Source: Galeruca laticollis
Taxonomy: Eukaryota; Arthropoda; Insecta; Coleoptera; Chrysomelidae
NCBI GenBank assembly: GCA_963921935.1
Contig: OY998184.1
Span: 89,874,364-89,938,363 of the forward strand
Reading direction: 5' to 3'
Length of the DNA stretch: 64,000 nucleotides
Of this stretch, positions 12,310 to 21,412 are shown in pieces. The notes under the pieces were generated by a model that was given only the letters and a program-made list of their open reading frames with translations, was not told the origin of the DNA and made no database searches. A program made the position numbers and the translations under genes. Numbering within the stretch: the first letter of the stretch is position 1; every line of letters starts with the position of its first letter.

Positions 12310-12570
12310 TAATTGTAAAGATCAGCAGATATAGTTTTCCTGGTTTTCTTTATCATTGCACAGTTATACTGATCTTAATTGGAAAAATGATATCCAGGAT
12401 ATCACCATAGGGCTAATAATATCTAAGCTTCAATATTTGTAATATCACATCTTCTTCTTTTCTCTATTAACATATATTAAGTCTATCAAAAGTTAGGTCA
12501 CTTCTTGGTCTAGTCAAAAATAACTACTAAACATCAGGTAGGCATCAAATGAAATGTAACTTCTGTCATT

Positions 12571-12604
12571 CTGAGGATGGTATTGATTTATCGAAACAAT
12601 TGTC
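12571..12604 (+). ncRNA. Hammerhead-like motif, Penelope B right end
   Basis: CTGAGGA core, helix II remnant, GAAAC, then the self-complementary ACAATTGT and C. It is the inverted counterpart of the motif at 9743-9776. Position 7 of the core is variable in hammerheads, so CTGAGGA is tolerated. The helix II strand is weakened. Confidence 0.4.
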
Positions 12605-12690
12605 AATTTTTTATAATTTTCAACAATTTTCATCATATTGTGGAATTAACTAAAAACAGTGAGTTTCATTTAAAACTCTAAAATATTTAA

Positions 12691-13094
12691 TGTTATATTT
12701 GTGTATTATTAAAAGATGTTTTCAATATATTGTGGAATTATCTAAAAACAGTTTCATTTAGAATAGTAACTTAAATATTATCTAAATTTATTTTCATGAC
12801 ATCATTTTCCAAGATCTTTATTCTATAATTTCAAATTATTCAAAAAATTGGTGTAATATGTTATACCTTCATAACTTTATGGTCATGTATTTACTCATAC
12901 GATTTTCATGCGGCAAAATGCAGACTTTGGATCAATGAGATCAATTTAAATCGGGGACTAGGCGGGGAATTTCATGCATTATTCTTCAGATTCCAGAGAA
13001 TTTTTTAAAGTAAACAACATTTCATACACTGTTAGAAATGTTATTTCAGAAGAACACGAATAGTCCGATCAATTTAGACAATTGAAAGGACAAA
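12691..13094. other. AT-rich, nothing recognised
   Basis: A short duplication of the preceding Penelope end (ATATTGTGGAATTA, about 12639-12652 and 12727-12740) runs into otherwise uncharacterised sequence. Confidence 0.35.
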
Positions 13095-13326
13095 TATTCC
13101 GTGTAACATGTCGCTGAGACATGTTCCTATTTTCATCAATTATTTTGGAGCGTTACTTATACGTCGGCTAATCCCACCTCTAATACCAAATCCTTTGATT
13201 TCAAATATTAGGGACATATCTGTGATCGTTTTTTCCATCGTTAAAATATCTACTTAAACTACGATTCAAGTCGAATTCCCTCTCTTTTGTTCATTCAAGG
13301 CCGGGTAAAGTTAGGAAAGTGACAAT
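13095..13326 (+). repeat. Ty3/gypsy LTR 3' portion
   Basis: Sequence upstream of the primer site, ending GTGACAAT at 13326, a gypsy-style LTR end. Its inverted partner is 16513-16745. The LTR start was not located. Confidence 0.5.
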
Positions 13327-13344
13327 TGGGGCCCAACGTGGGGC
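13327..13344 (+). promoter_or_regulatory. Primer-binding site for tRNA-Lys
   Basis: TGGGGCCCAACGTGGGGC is complementary to the 3' end of insect tRNA-Lys (CUU) including its CCA, with one mismatch. It follows an LTR end directly, as expected for minus-strand priming in gypsy elements. Confidence 0.7.
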
Positions 13345-13355
13345 ACAAATCGGGA

Positions 13356-13795
13356 TTATTCGAAACTTTCTCAATCATAGAAGTATACCAAGCATCTGGT
13401 TTAAAAGTACTTACGTCAATAACAGAAATTTCAGATAAAGAACGAGATAAAGCATCACTGACCACCATAGTGGTTCCTTTTCTGTGTTTGATTTCAAAAT
13501 CAAACTGGGAGAGCCTAAGAGAAAGACGTGCTAAGCGACCTGAGGGATTCGAAAGTTTAGAAAGATACTGTCTCAAGAGTAAAATGAGTGCCTTCAACAT
13601 AGCCTCAGAATTTTTCAACATCAAAAATAACTCCTAAAAGTTCTTTTTCTGTTGTACTGTATTTTCTCTCAGTTTTATTCAATGTACGACTTGCATAAGC
13701 AATAGGGTGTTCGAGACCGTCGCATTCCTGATACAGGATTGCACCAAGATCAGTTTTGCTAGCGTCAGTTTGAATGATAAAAGGTTTAGAAAAAT
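13356..13795 (-). pseudogene. Ty3/gypsy RNase H fragment, minus arm
   Basis: Minus-strand reading: FSKPFIIQTDAS (first catalytic Asp), DLGAILYQE, EHPIAYASRTLNK, TEKELLGVIF (catalytic Glu), a stop, then GTHFTLETD, LARLSLRLSQFDFEIKHRKG and VSDALSR. These are the RNase H landmarks of Ty3/gypsy pol in the right order. The reading then runs into the antisense primer site at 13344. One in-frame stop and a small deletion after ETD break it. Confidence 0.82.
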
Positions 13796-13810
13796 TCCGA
13801 GGCTATGTTG

Positions 13811-16221
13811 TTACAAATTGTACTGGATGAAACTAAAAACAATTCTATAAACAAAAAATATTTTCAAAAAGTAGACGAACAATTATTACAAAAACCAATT
13901 AATAGTTTGAGTTGGAAAAATGCATGATATCGAATCGACAACAGAAAAATTCATCAACATCATAAACACATGTGTACAAAAATCAACTCAATACTTTAGG
14001 TTAAAAAATAGTCAACGTGAAAGGAAAAATTGGATAACAAAATCATTGATAAAACACATCAACCAAAAAAAAAACATTCACCCTTATGGAAAGAAAATCC
14101 AAATAATGTAAACTTGAAAATTGATTGTTTAACGAAAAAAAAAGAAACGGGAAAGAAAATAAAGACTGCCAAAGAAAATTATTATAAAAAATTAGTTGAA
14201 AAAGAACAAAATGCAAGTAAAAAACTCTGGAACACTGTTAATGAAATTTTGAATATCAAGACATGAAGAATAATAAATAATATTAGGAATGAAAAAAATG
14301 AGATCGTCACAGATCCAAAAGATGCTGCTGATATATTTAACAACTTCTTCGCGAATGTGGGGGGAACTTTGGCAAAGAACATACGACAAAACCCCAAATA
14401 CAAAAGTAAAAATATTTAGATAAAAATTCACTTTTTCTTACACCAACGAATACTACTGAGGTTGAAAATACAATAATTAGCTTAAAAAACAAAAAGGCTC
14501 CCGGGCTTGATGGAATGAAAGCTGTAACTCTAAAGATTATTGCAAAATTCATATGTGAACCTTTGACGAACATCATAAATAAATCCTTCCAATCAGGCAT
14601 ATTTCCTTCGATTCTAAAGAAATCTCTTATAACTCCAATTTTCAAAAATGGGGATACAGAAAATATTTCAAACTATAGGCCTATTTCACTCCTATCTTCG
14701 ATAAGCAAAATCTTTGAAAAAATTATAAAAACAAGACTTACGACATACCTATCAAATTATAATCTGCTGTTGACATCCCAGTATGGCTTTAAAGAAAAAA
14801 AATCTACCAATGATGCAATCCATTCCTTGACAAAAACCATCTACGAATCCTTGGATTCAAGCACTCCATCTATTGGTGTTTTTTTGGATCTAACAAAGGC
14901 CTTCGATACTGTCGACCACTCCATACTTTTAGATACACTAGAAGATATGGGTGTAAGGGGTTTAGCTCATAATTTATTCAAAAGTTATCCAACAAGCAGA
15001 ACACAAAAAACTAAATTCAAAAATCATGTGAGTGAAGAGATCAACATTAAATGTGATGTACCTCAAGGAACAGTATTGGGGCCGGTGCTATTCGTAATTT
15101 ACTTAAATAATCTATTTGAACAGGAAACAATCGGAAAAATAATCAGCTTCAGGGACGATACTGTGATTTATTACAAACATGATGACTGGTATAATCTCAA
15201 AATAAATATTCAAAATGATCTTGGAAAACTCAAAGACTGGTTCGACAGCAGATTACTCTCAATAAACTTTGACAAAACTGTATACTTACCCTTCAGTAGT
15301 CATGAAACGTCTCTGGCCAAAATACAAACTTAATATCCAACAAGATTTTTCAATTAAACCTGCAAAAAGAATTAAATACTTGGGTACTTACATTGACAAT
15401 CACTTACGATGGAACCATCATATGGAATATTTAACTAAAAAGCTTCGGAGTATCCTATTTCGATTTAAGCAAGTAAGCCAATTTTTGAGCTTGAAATGTA
15501 AAACAATACTGTACCACAGTTTGGTTGAGTCACACCTCAATTATGACATTATTGGCTGGGGAGGAGTTTCAAGGAACTATTTAAATGCCCTCGAAGTGCC
15601 TCAAAGGCGATTCCTCCGAATGATTCCCAACAAACCTACAAGATATCCAAGCTCACTACTCTATACTAAAACACAAATATTAGATGTTAGACTATTATAC
15701 ATTATTCAGATAGGATGCCATCAATATAAAAATAAATTCAAACTTACCACTCAAAATCATAGATACGCGACAAGATCGAATAATCAATACTGTATACCAA
15801 CAGCTCTTAAAACAATAGGTCAAAAAGGTTACTCCTACTTGGCACCTAAATTATTCGGGCAACTACCACAGAGAATTATCGATGAAACTTCTTTTAAACG
15901 CTTGAAAACCCAACTTGCAGCATTTGTTAAAGAAACAGACAAAACAAAAATACACAAAATGATAGAATGCTGAATCAAAAACGGAGAAGAGTAAACTCAT
16001 ATACGAAATGTATGTCTGAAATACAATCATGTAAAAATGGATTCATATTGTTTTTAACTGCATTTTTTGTTTTTTTAAATTATGACACACCTGCCAATAT
16101 TCACCACATACAAGTATGTACAATAGTTCTGTGGATGTCTAGATGTTTATTCAATTTTATTTGTATTTTATCACTGTATTTATTAAATTTATGAATAAAC
16201 GTTATTATTATTATTATTATT
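13811..16221 (+). mobile_element. Non-LTR retrotransposon inserted in the gypsy palindrome
   Basis: A 5'-truncated LINE of 2.4 kb. It starts just after ATGTTG (13805-13810) and ends in a TTATTATT repeat followed by a second ATGTTG (16222-16227), so a 6-bp or longer target duplication is likely. The left flank (GAAAAATTCCGAGGCT) and right flank (AAGGCACTCATTTTAC) are continuous in the other gypsy arm, giving a direct empty-site comparison. Confidence 0.78.
13812..15973 (+). pseudogene. LINE reverse transcriptase, CR1/Jockey-like
   Basis: The endonuclease-RT linker (13812-14430) is read in several frames and is Lys-rich (ERKNWITKSLIKHINQKK). The RT starts with KNKKAPGLDGM (about 14488), then NYRPISLLSSISKIFEK, LTSQYGFKEKKST, VFLDLTKAFDTVDHS (motif A), DVPQGTVLGPVLF (motif B) and SFRDDTVIYYK (motif C). 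Motif C normally reads F/Y-A-D-D, so Ala is replaced by Arg here. After a frameshift near 15300 the thumb and C-terminal region continue (KYLGTYIDNHLRWNHH, HSLVESHLNYDIIGWGG). An in-frame stop after about 37 residues (13920) and frameshifts near 14266 and 15300 inactivate it. Confidence 0.85.
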
Positions 16222-16494
16222 ATGTTGAAGGCACTCATTTTACTCTTGAGACAGATCATTCTTTTTTGCAGTATTTTTCTAAACTTTCGGATCCCTCAGG
16301 TCGCTTAACACGTCTTTCTCTTAGGCTCTCCCAGTTTGATTTTGAAATCAAACACAGAGAAGGAACCACTATGATGGTCAGCAATGCTTTATCTTGTTCT
16401 TTATCTGAAATTTCTGTTATTGATGTAAGTCCCTTTAAACCAGATGCTTGGTATACTTGTATGATTGAGAGAGATTCGAATAATCCCGATTTAT
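16222..16494 (+). pseudogene. Ty3/gypsy RNase H fragment, plus arm
   Basis: GTHFTLETDHSF, LTRLSLRLSQFDFEIKHREG and VSNALS match the minus arm at 13356-13795. The reading continues through DAWYTCMIERDSNNPD, normal for the sequence after RNase H in gypsy pol, and then enters the antisense primer site. The LINE removed its 5' continuity. Confidence 0.78.
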
Positions 16495-16512
16495 GCCCCA
16501 TGTTGGGCGCCA
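16495..16512 (-). promoter_or_regulatory. tRNA-Lys primer-binding site, antisense to the adjacent RNase H
   Basis: Plus strand GCCCCATGTTGGGCGCCA equals the 3' end of tRNA-Lys including CCA (one mismatch), so the primer site reads on the minus strand. The CCA shows it derives from a primer-site copy and not from a tRNA gene. Confidence 0.65.
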
Positions 16513-16745
16513 ATTGTCACTTTCCTAAGTTTACCCGGCCTTAAATGAACAAAAGAGAGGGAATTCGACATGAATCGTTGTTTAAGTAGATATTTTAACG
16601 ATGGTAAAAACGATCACCGATATGTTCCTCATATTTTAAATAAAAGAAATTGGAATTAGAGGTGGGAGTCGCCGACAAATAATAACGCTCCAAAATAATT
16701 GATGAAAATAGGAACATGTCTCAGCGACCTGTTACATCCGACAAA
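16513..16745 (-). repeat. Ty3/gypsy LTR portion, inverted copy
   Basis: Inverted partner of 13095-13326. Shared words in opposite orientation include AGAGAGGGAATTCGACATG and GAACATGTCTCAGCGAC. Confidence 0.55.
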
Positions 16746-16859
16746 GCCAAATGTTGGTGGAGACCTTTGGGTTTACCCTAAAAAATAAAAATTCCCCATC
16801 AATCTTATGTGAGCTTAGAAAGTTATTCGGGGTCAAAATCATTTAAATTGAAGAAATAT

Positions 16860-17780
16860 CGTTTAAATAAAAATAAATTTTTATTTTATAATTATAAATT
16901 TTCTTTGACAATACTATTAAATATTATGAAATATTTTTTTCTATTTATTTAATAAAACTTATTTCATTTAAATTAATGTTTATAAAATTAGTAAAAAATG
17001 AATTTAATTTCACAATTAACTTTTTAATTTAATTAAAATACTTTATAGTCAAGCTCTAATTTGATAATCTAGATTCATTTTTCAGTAAATCTATTTTGTT
17101 ACAACTTATTTCATATTAAATGAAAGGGACGGGCGATATGTGCGTATTTTAGAGTCAAAATTAAATTAGTTAATTTATTAAAATTACTATCAAATCCAAA
17201 TTTAAAACTAATAAAAAAATTATTCAAAAATATTTTTATTATATATAAATTGCACCTTGATCTGATTAATTTTTTAATTTTAAATCTTAAATATTAATAA
17301 TTTTAATAAAATGTTTAATTACGATGATATACAAATTAATAATATAAATAAATTAAATCGTGGATTATCATTTACAGAACAGGTTTCTCTGAAAAGACTA
17401 AAATATCACCAAAATTTTTAATTTTTAAGAACATAACTAATACTAATTTAATATTTTTAATTTATATTTAATATAATAAGGTATCTAATCCTAGTTTATT
17501 GATTAAATTTATAAACTTCATTTTAAAATTAAAATTTATCCTTAAAATTTAAAATTTCTCTTAAAAAATTTTATATAGAAATTCATTATTATTATTTATT
17601 TAACTCAAAGTAATCTAGATCGATTAATTATTTCAAAAGGAATATTTCATATTATTTCCTTGAAAATTATTTATCGTATTGTTATTAATTTATTGTTCTA
17701 CTGTGATAATTAAATAATAATTAATCAAATTTTCATTATTGTTATTATGATATTAATATTCCCAATTTTTTCTAATGAAA
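16860..17780 (-). pseudogene. rrnS: Nuclear mitochondrial segment with 12S rRNA (rrnS)
   Basis: The plus strand shows conserved insect 12S landmarks in the order expected for the reverse strand. AATCTAGATTCATTTTTCAG and TTGTTACAACTTATTTC (about 17070-17115) come first, then GGGACGGGCGATATGTG (17127-17143), the site of a standard 12S primer. GATTATCATTTACAGAACAG and TTTCTCTGAAAAGACTAAAA (about 17363-17402) follow, then GGTATCTAATCCTAGTTT at 17480-17497. The rRNA gene therefore lies on the minus strand, 3' end about 17050 and 5' end about 17700. The flanks (16860-17040 toward trnV/rrnL; 17700-17780 toward the control region) are plausible but unproven. Surrounded by nuclear transposons, hence a NUMT and not functional. 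Confidence 0.82.
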
Positions 17781-19382
17781 TCTTGCAATCCTTGAATGTT
17801 GGATTATCCTCTTATCTTATCTTCACGATTTTGAATCTTCTTGTTTACGTTTTCACTGCACGTATCCTACTGACTGCGCCAGTTATAACTTTTTAACACC
17901 GGAAAGTATATATTTTTACAATATAATGAAAATTACAATAATTTCGAAATAATTACTTGAAAATGTATCTACTGATTACTATCTTAACAATTTAGTTTTA
18001 ATTAACAACTTTAATAATGAACCATCCAACAACTCTATTTTGAACAGCATTCCTATATATTCTAAAATATCTGCTTACTCTACATTTCTTATCTTATTTA
18101 CAGTAACATAATATTCTTATTTATTTCTAGAATTTTCTCGTCCTATAACTCTGTTGGCTTTTTTTTAAATCAAAGCGTTTCATAAATTCATAAAAATGTA
18201 TTTATGTTTGTATAAATAATAAAGCACGTAAAAAACTTTTACAATTAAACGCTTTTGTTTAAAAGAAAGATAATTATTTTAGTTTAAGAAATCAAATTCA
18301 AAAAGTTTAAGGCTGCGACATTGAAATGAATCGATTTTACAATAAAAGATAATGCTGGCGAAATAGGATTAATGGCATTTTTCTCTGAACAATTAAAGTA
18401 ATCAATAAAATCAGTGTGAACCGGTAAGATCCAAAAGATAAGCACCCGTAGTGAACGAAGGATTCGACCAATTGCACCGAATCTACACTGAAATTAATCT
18501 CAGCAAAATGTCTCACCCAAAACCTCCGAATAAACAATTTCATTTACTGTAGAAATTCTTTTTAATAAAAAAAATGGTGCTTTGTATTATAGAAACTCCA
18601 ATTTTTGTAAATAAATCTTTCACAAGAAGTTATGGTTAACACCTAATCGTAAATATTTTTAAGTGTTGAATCTTGAACTGAAATATTAATATTTAACTTA
18701 AATAAAATGACAGATATTGTTTGTTTCGTAATTTTCTCCCATGAGTTATCTTGTTACTTTTGGCCTATTGTCCTTAGGTTTTTTAATTCCTAAACTATCC
18801 TGGACTTATAATTCTAAGATTGTTGATTTCTTGAATAAAGCTTGGGGTTTAATTTTTTTCTGTAAGCGGTTCTAATGATTTTTTAAAGAAATTCAGTGCA
18901 GTTGTTGACAAGATATCACAAACGTCAGCGTACAATATTCTCAAATGTAATGTACTAATATCAGTCAGAGCTTTTGCATTGTCTACCTTGTTGGGAATAT
19001 GGGAAGTTGACACGCAACGTATCCATACTACATGTATTTATAAAAGCATCTATTCACAACAAACTAGAGGTTGGCGATCGCCTCGACATTACCTTCCCCA
19101 CATTCGCAAGATAAATCCTAAACGATACGTTTTTTTTTATTTCATTGTGTAAGGACCCCAAACACCAATTATTTTCAATTCTTAACAATACTTTGATCTT
19201 CCATGTTGTATCAGTGTATTTTTTTTAAATTTTCGTTATACAGTGTGGTCATACAGTGAGGGATAAACATTGTATACATAATTATGAATGCGTATAAAAA
19301 ATCATGAAACTGGATAGTTTTTTCGTCCCCATTAAGTAAAAGTTCTAACCCTTCTCGTCCCGTAGTAGTAATCATCACATCT
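17781..19382. other. No gene recognised
   Basis: Unique-looking AT-rich sequence. A 68-codon open frame on the minus strand (18543-18337) lacks any family feature. GC-richer text near 19060-19105 has no recognised identity. Confidence 0.35.
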
Positions 19383-19458
19383 GAAAAAGAAAAAGAAAAG
19401 GGAAAAGGAATAGGAAAAGAAAAAGATAAAAGAAAAAAGAAAAAGAAAAAACAAACGA
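19383..19458. repeat. Purine-rich (GAAAAA)n simple repeat
   Basis: About 75 bp of A and G only, made of GAAAAA/GGAAAA variants, with a few interruptions. Confidence 0.85.
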
Positions 19459-19548
19459 CTAGAAGAGAAAAATTTGATATTTATTTAACAATAACCACCT
19501 CTGATGTGGTAAAGATTCCATCACATTTAATGCCAAAACACTATTCAA

Positions 19549-20487
19549 TCTTTTCCGCATCTGTGGCCCTGAACCATGTTCTATCATAAAATTGTTACTT
19601 GTATACACTTCGAGGGATGTATCGTGCTAACAAACCGAAATTTCTCCAAAAATAACCAAAAATTCAGTATATCTGGATTTAGAGGACCCGTTGTACTCGC
19701 TCTAGTCAACTAAAAATCAATGAGGTACATCTGTGAGACACCTTGAACAATATTCAATCCTAAAATTGATCAATCGTATACTCTCTGGAGGCTGTATCGT
19801 GCTAACAAACTGAAAATTCTCCAAAAATGACGAAAATTTGGTACTTCAAGTACCATAGCACCCGTTGTACTGGCTTTACTGAGTTGAATATCAATAGGGT
19901 TCATCTTTGAGACGCTCTGAATAATATCCAATCATAAAATTAGTCACTTGCATATACTCCGGAGGCTGTATCGTGCTAACAAACTGAAACTTCTTCAAAA
20001 ATGACAAAAATATCGTACTTAAAGTACTGTATCACTAGTTGTATTGGCTCCGGTGAGTTAAAAATCAATAGGGTTCATCAGTGAGGAGCCCTGAAAAATA
20101 TTCAATTATAAAATTGGTGACTTGTTGAACTGCGCAGGCTGTATCGTGCTAACAAACTGAAATTTCTCAAAAAATTACAAAATGTCGTACTTCAAGTACC
20201 ATAAAAACCGTTGTACTAACTCTGGTGAACTTAAAATCAATAGGGATCATCTGTGACATGTCCTTAACAATATTCCATCATAAAATTGGTGACTTATTGC
20301 ACTCCGGAGGCTGTATCGTGCTAACAAGATATGCAAGGAAAAGTGGCCGACGACAACGACGACGACGACGACATACACACAGGATTTTTTTTCTAAAAAC
20401 CATTTTTTCGTGTTGTTGATGGATAACGTAAAAATAACTCAAAAAAAATTTCAAATTTCCAACTTTTTTGTGGGTAAACCGGAAAAG

Positions 20488-20489
<2 letters not shown>
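19549..20489 (+). mobile_element. Tandem-unit element, copy 1
   Basis: One of several copies in this window of a non-coding repeated element. It starts CTTTTCCGCATCTGTGGCC and ends GTAAACCGGAAAAGTA, so its tips are a short inverted repeat. Inside are five landmarks (GTATCGTGCTAACAA) at about 19620, 19793, 19970, 20149 and 20313, marking tandem units of roughly 165-180 bp. Each unit contains a TACTTCAAGTA-type palindrome and CTCCGGAG. After the last unit come a (ACG/GAC)n tract (20346-20372) and a unique end. Five copies or parts occur, at 19.5, 46.1-46.5, 46.9-48.2, 52.5 and 56.3 kb. No coding capacity is evident. It may be a MITE or a Helentron-associated element. Confidence 0.75.

Positions 20490-20550
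<61 letters not shown>
20490..20550. repeat. (TA)n microsatellite, left border of Penelope A
   Basis: About 60 bp of alternating TA ends exactly where the Penelope A repeat begins. A second TA tract borders its other end. Confidence 0.9.
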
Positions 20551-20553
<3 letters not shown>

Positions 20554-21330
20554 GAAAGATAGTCTTTGCTGACTAGTTAGGAATAAAACTAGTGAATATT
20601 GGGGATTGCAGCAAAAAATTGGAAAAGATATACTCTTAGCGGAAAATGTCCAAGCTTTCGAGGATGTTTGTCCTCATCATCAGGGAAACTAGAATGAAAA
20701 AACAACAGTTGAATACTGTGGTCAAAGAGAATAATTAAAAATGAAAATTCACAACCACGTGTGTACTTACCTCCGAAGTGAGGTTAGATTCCATAAAGAT
20801 GTAAAATCGTAAACTACAAGTCGTAAATTGTGGAATATTTAAGTAGGAATTGAACCAACGGCCTAATCAATCGTGTCATAGCAACAATTGTAATTGTCGC
20901 AGCATTTTATAAAATAAAACCATTGATTACATCTTCATGTGTCACCATACTAAACGCCGGCGAGGAAATGATATATTTTGCCTCCAAAAGGGAAGTGGCA
21001 AGAGACAACCAGTGTTACCAACGTTAACAATGAGCTGTGGGACAATGCCACTATTTTCGTAATGGCAGCTGTAGGGCTAACAATTGGTGTAATGAGAAGA
21101 TGTAATATTGTTGAAAAGAGGAAGAGAGAAAGAAAATGTGAGACAGAGCTAGGAGAACGCTCTCATTATTATTATGTTTAGAGTGCGTAGAGAACATCAC
21201 TTCGTTTGGACTAACACAAAGGAAGAAAAGAGAAGACAACAGAAAAGAATATTAATATGTAATAATAAATATAGTAATTAAGTAATTCAACAGTTCTCCA
21301 ATCTGAATGTATCTACCAACACCAATACAC
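20551..21330 (-). repeat. Penelope A pseudo-LTR, downstream copy
   Basis: A 780-bp direct repeat, at a constant offset of 3411 bp from 23962-24741. A 67-codon open frame inside (20978-21181) lies antisense to the element, is duplicated with the repeat and is probably incidental. Just beyond, GTATCTACCAACACCAATAC (about 21309-21328) recurs with one change at about 21367-21386, a short tandem duplication before the ORF end. Confidence 0.9.
20637..20683 (-). ncRNA. Hammerhead-like motif in Penelope A downstream repeat
   Basis: Minus strand: CTGATGA, then U, then a GAGGA/TCCTC helix with loop, GAAA, then AGC...GCT enclosing a GGA/TCC hairpin, then A. The order core, helix II, GAAA, helix III and potential cleavage site (CUA) fits a hammerhead. 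The extra U after the core and the lack of an obvious helix I keep this uncertain. Confidence 0.45.
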
Positions 21331-21412
21331 TCAAAATTAGTTTAATTAATTATTTGTTTACTTGAATGCATCTACCAACACCAATACATTCAAAGTAAGT
21401 TTATTATTATTA

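Larger units (their letters stand above)
9640..12690. mobile_element. Penelope-like element family B, head-to-head inverted dimer
   Basis: Two partial copies of one Penelope-like retroelement meet near 10708. A minus-strand 3' part (9640-10708) and a plus-strand RT plus GIY-YIG copy (10709-12690) share the same 3' coding region and flanking noncoding sequence as an inverted repeat of about 1 kb per arm (outer regions about 9640-9980 and 12310-12690). Inverted partial copies are characteristic of this class. A third fragment of the family lies at 35215-35720. Confidence 0.8.
13095..16745. mobile_element. Palindromic Ty3/gypsy remnant interrupted by a LINE
   Basis: Two gypsy fragments face each other as an inverted repeat of roughly 550 bp per arm: the left arm 13095-13640, and the right arm continuing through 16222-16745. 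Each arm contains LTR-like sequence, a tRNA-Lys primer site and RNase H coding sequence. In both arms the primer site is antisense to the RNase H it abuts. The symmetric centre lies near 13790. The plus-sense half is cut by a LINE (13811-16221) flanked by ATGTTG duplications. Confidence 0.75.

Noticed and set aside
16495..16512. Considered as a tRNA-Lys gene fragment
   Set aside because: It includes the post-transcriptional CCA and only the last 18 nt, so it is a primer-site copy.
17050..17700. Considered as a functional rRNA gene
   Set aside because: A mitochondrial-type 12S gene flanked by nuclear transposons cannot be a functional mitochondrial gene here.
18337..18543. 68-codon minus-strand ORF
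   Set aside because: No domain, no neighbours, length expected by chance.
19549..20489. Considered as centromeric satellite
   Set aside because: Only about five units, with element-specific ends repeated at dispersed sites.
20978..21181. 67-codon ORF in the Penelope A pseudo-LTR, duplicated at 24389-24592
   Set aside because: Identical because the whole repeat is duplicated; antisense to the element, no family feature.
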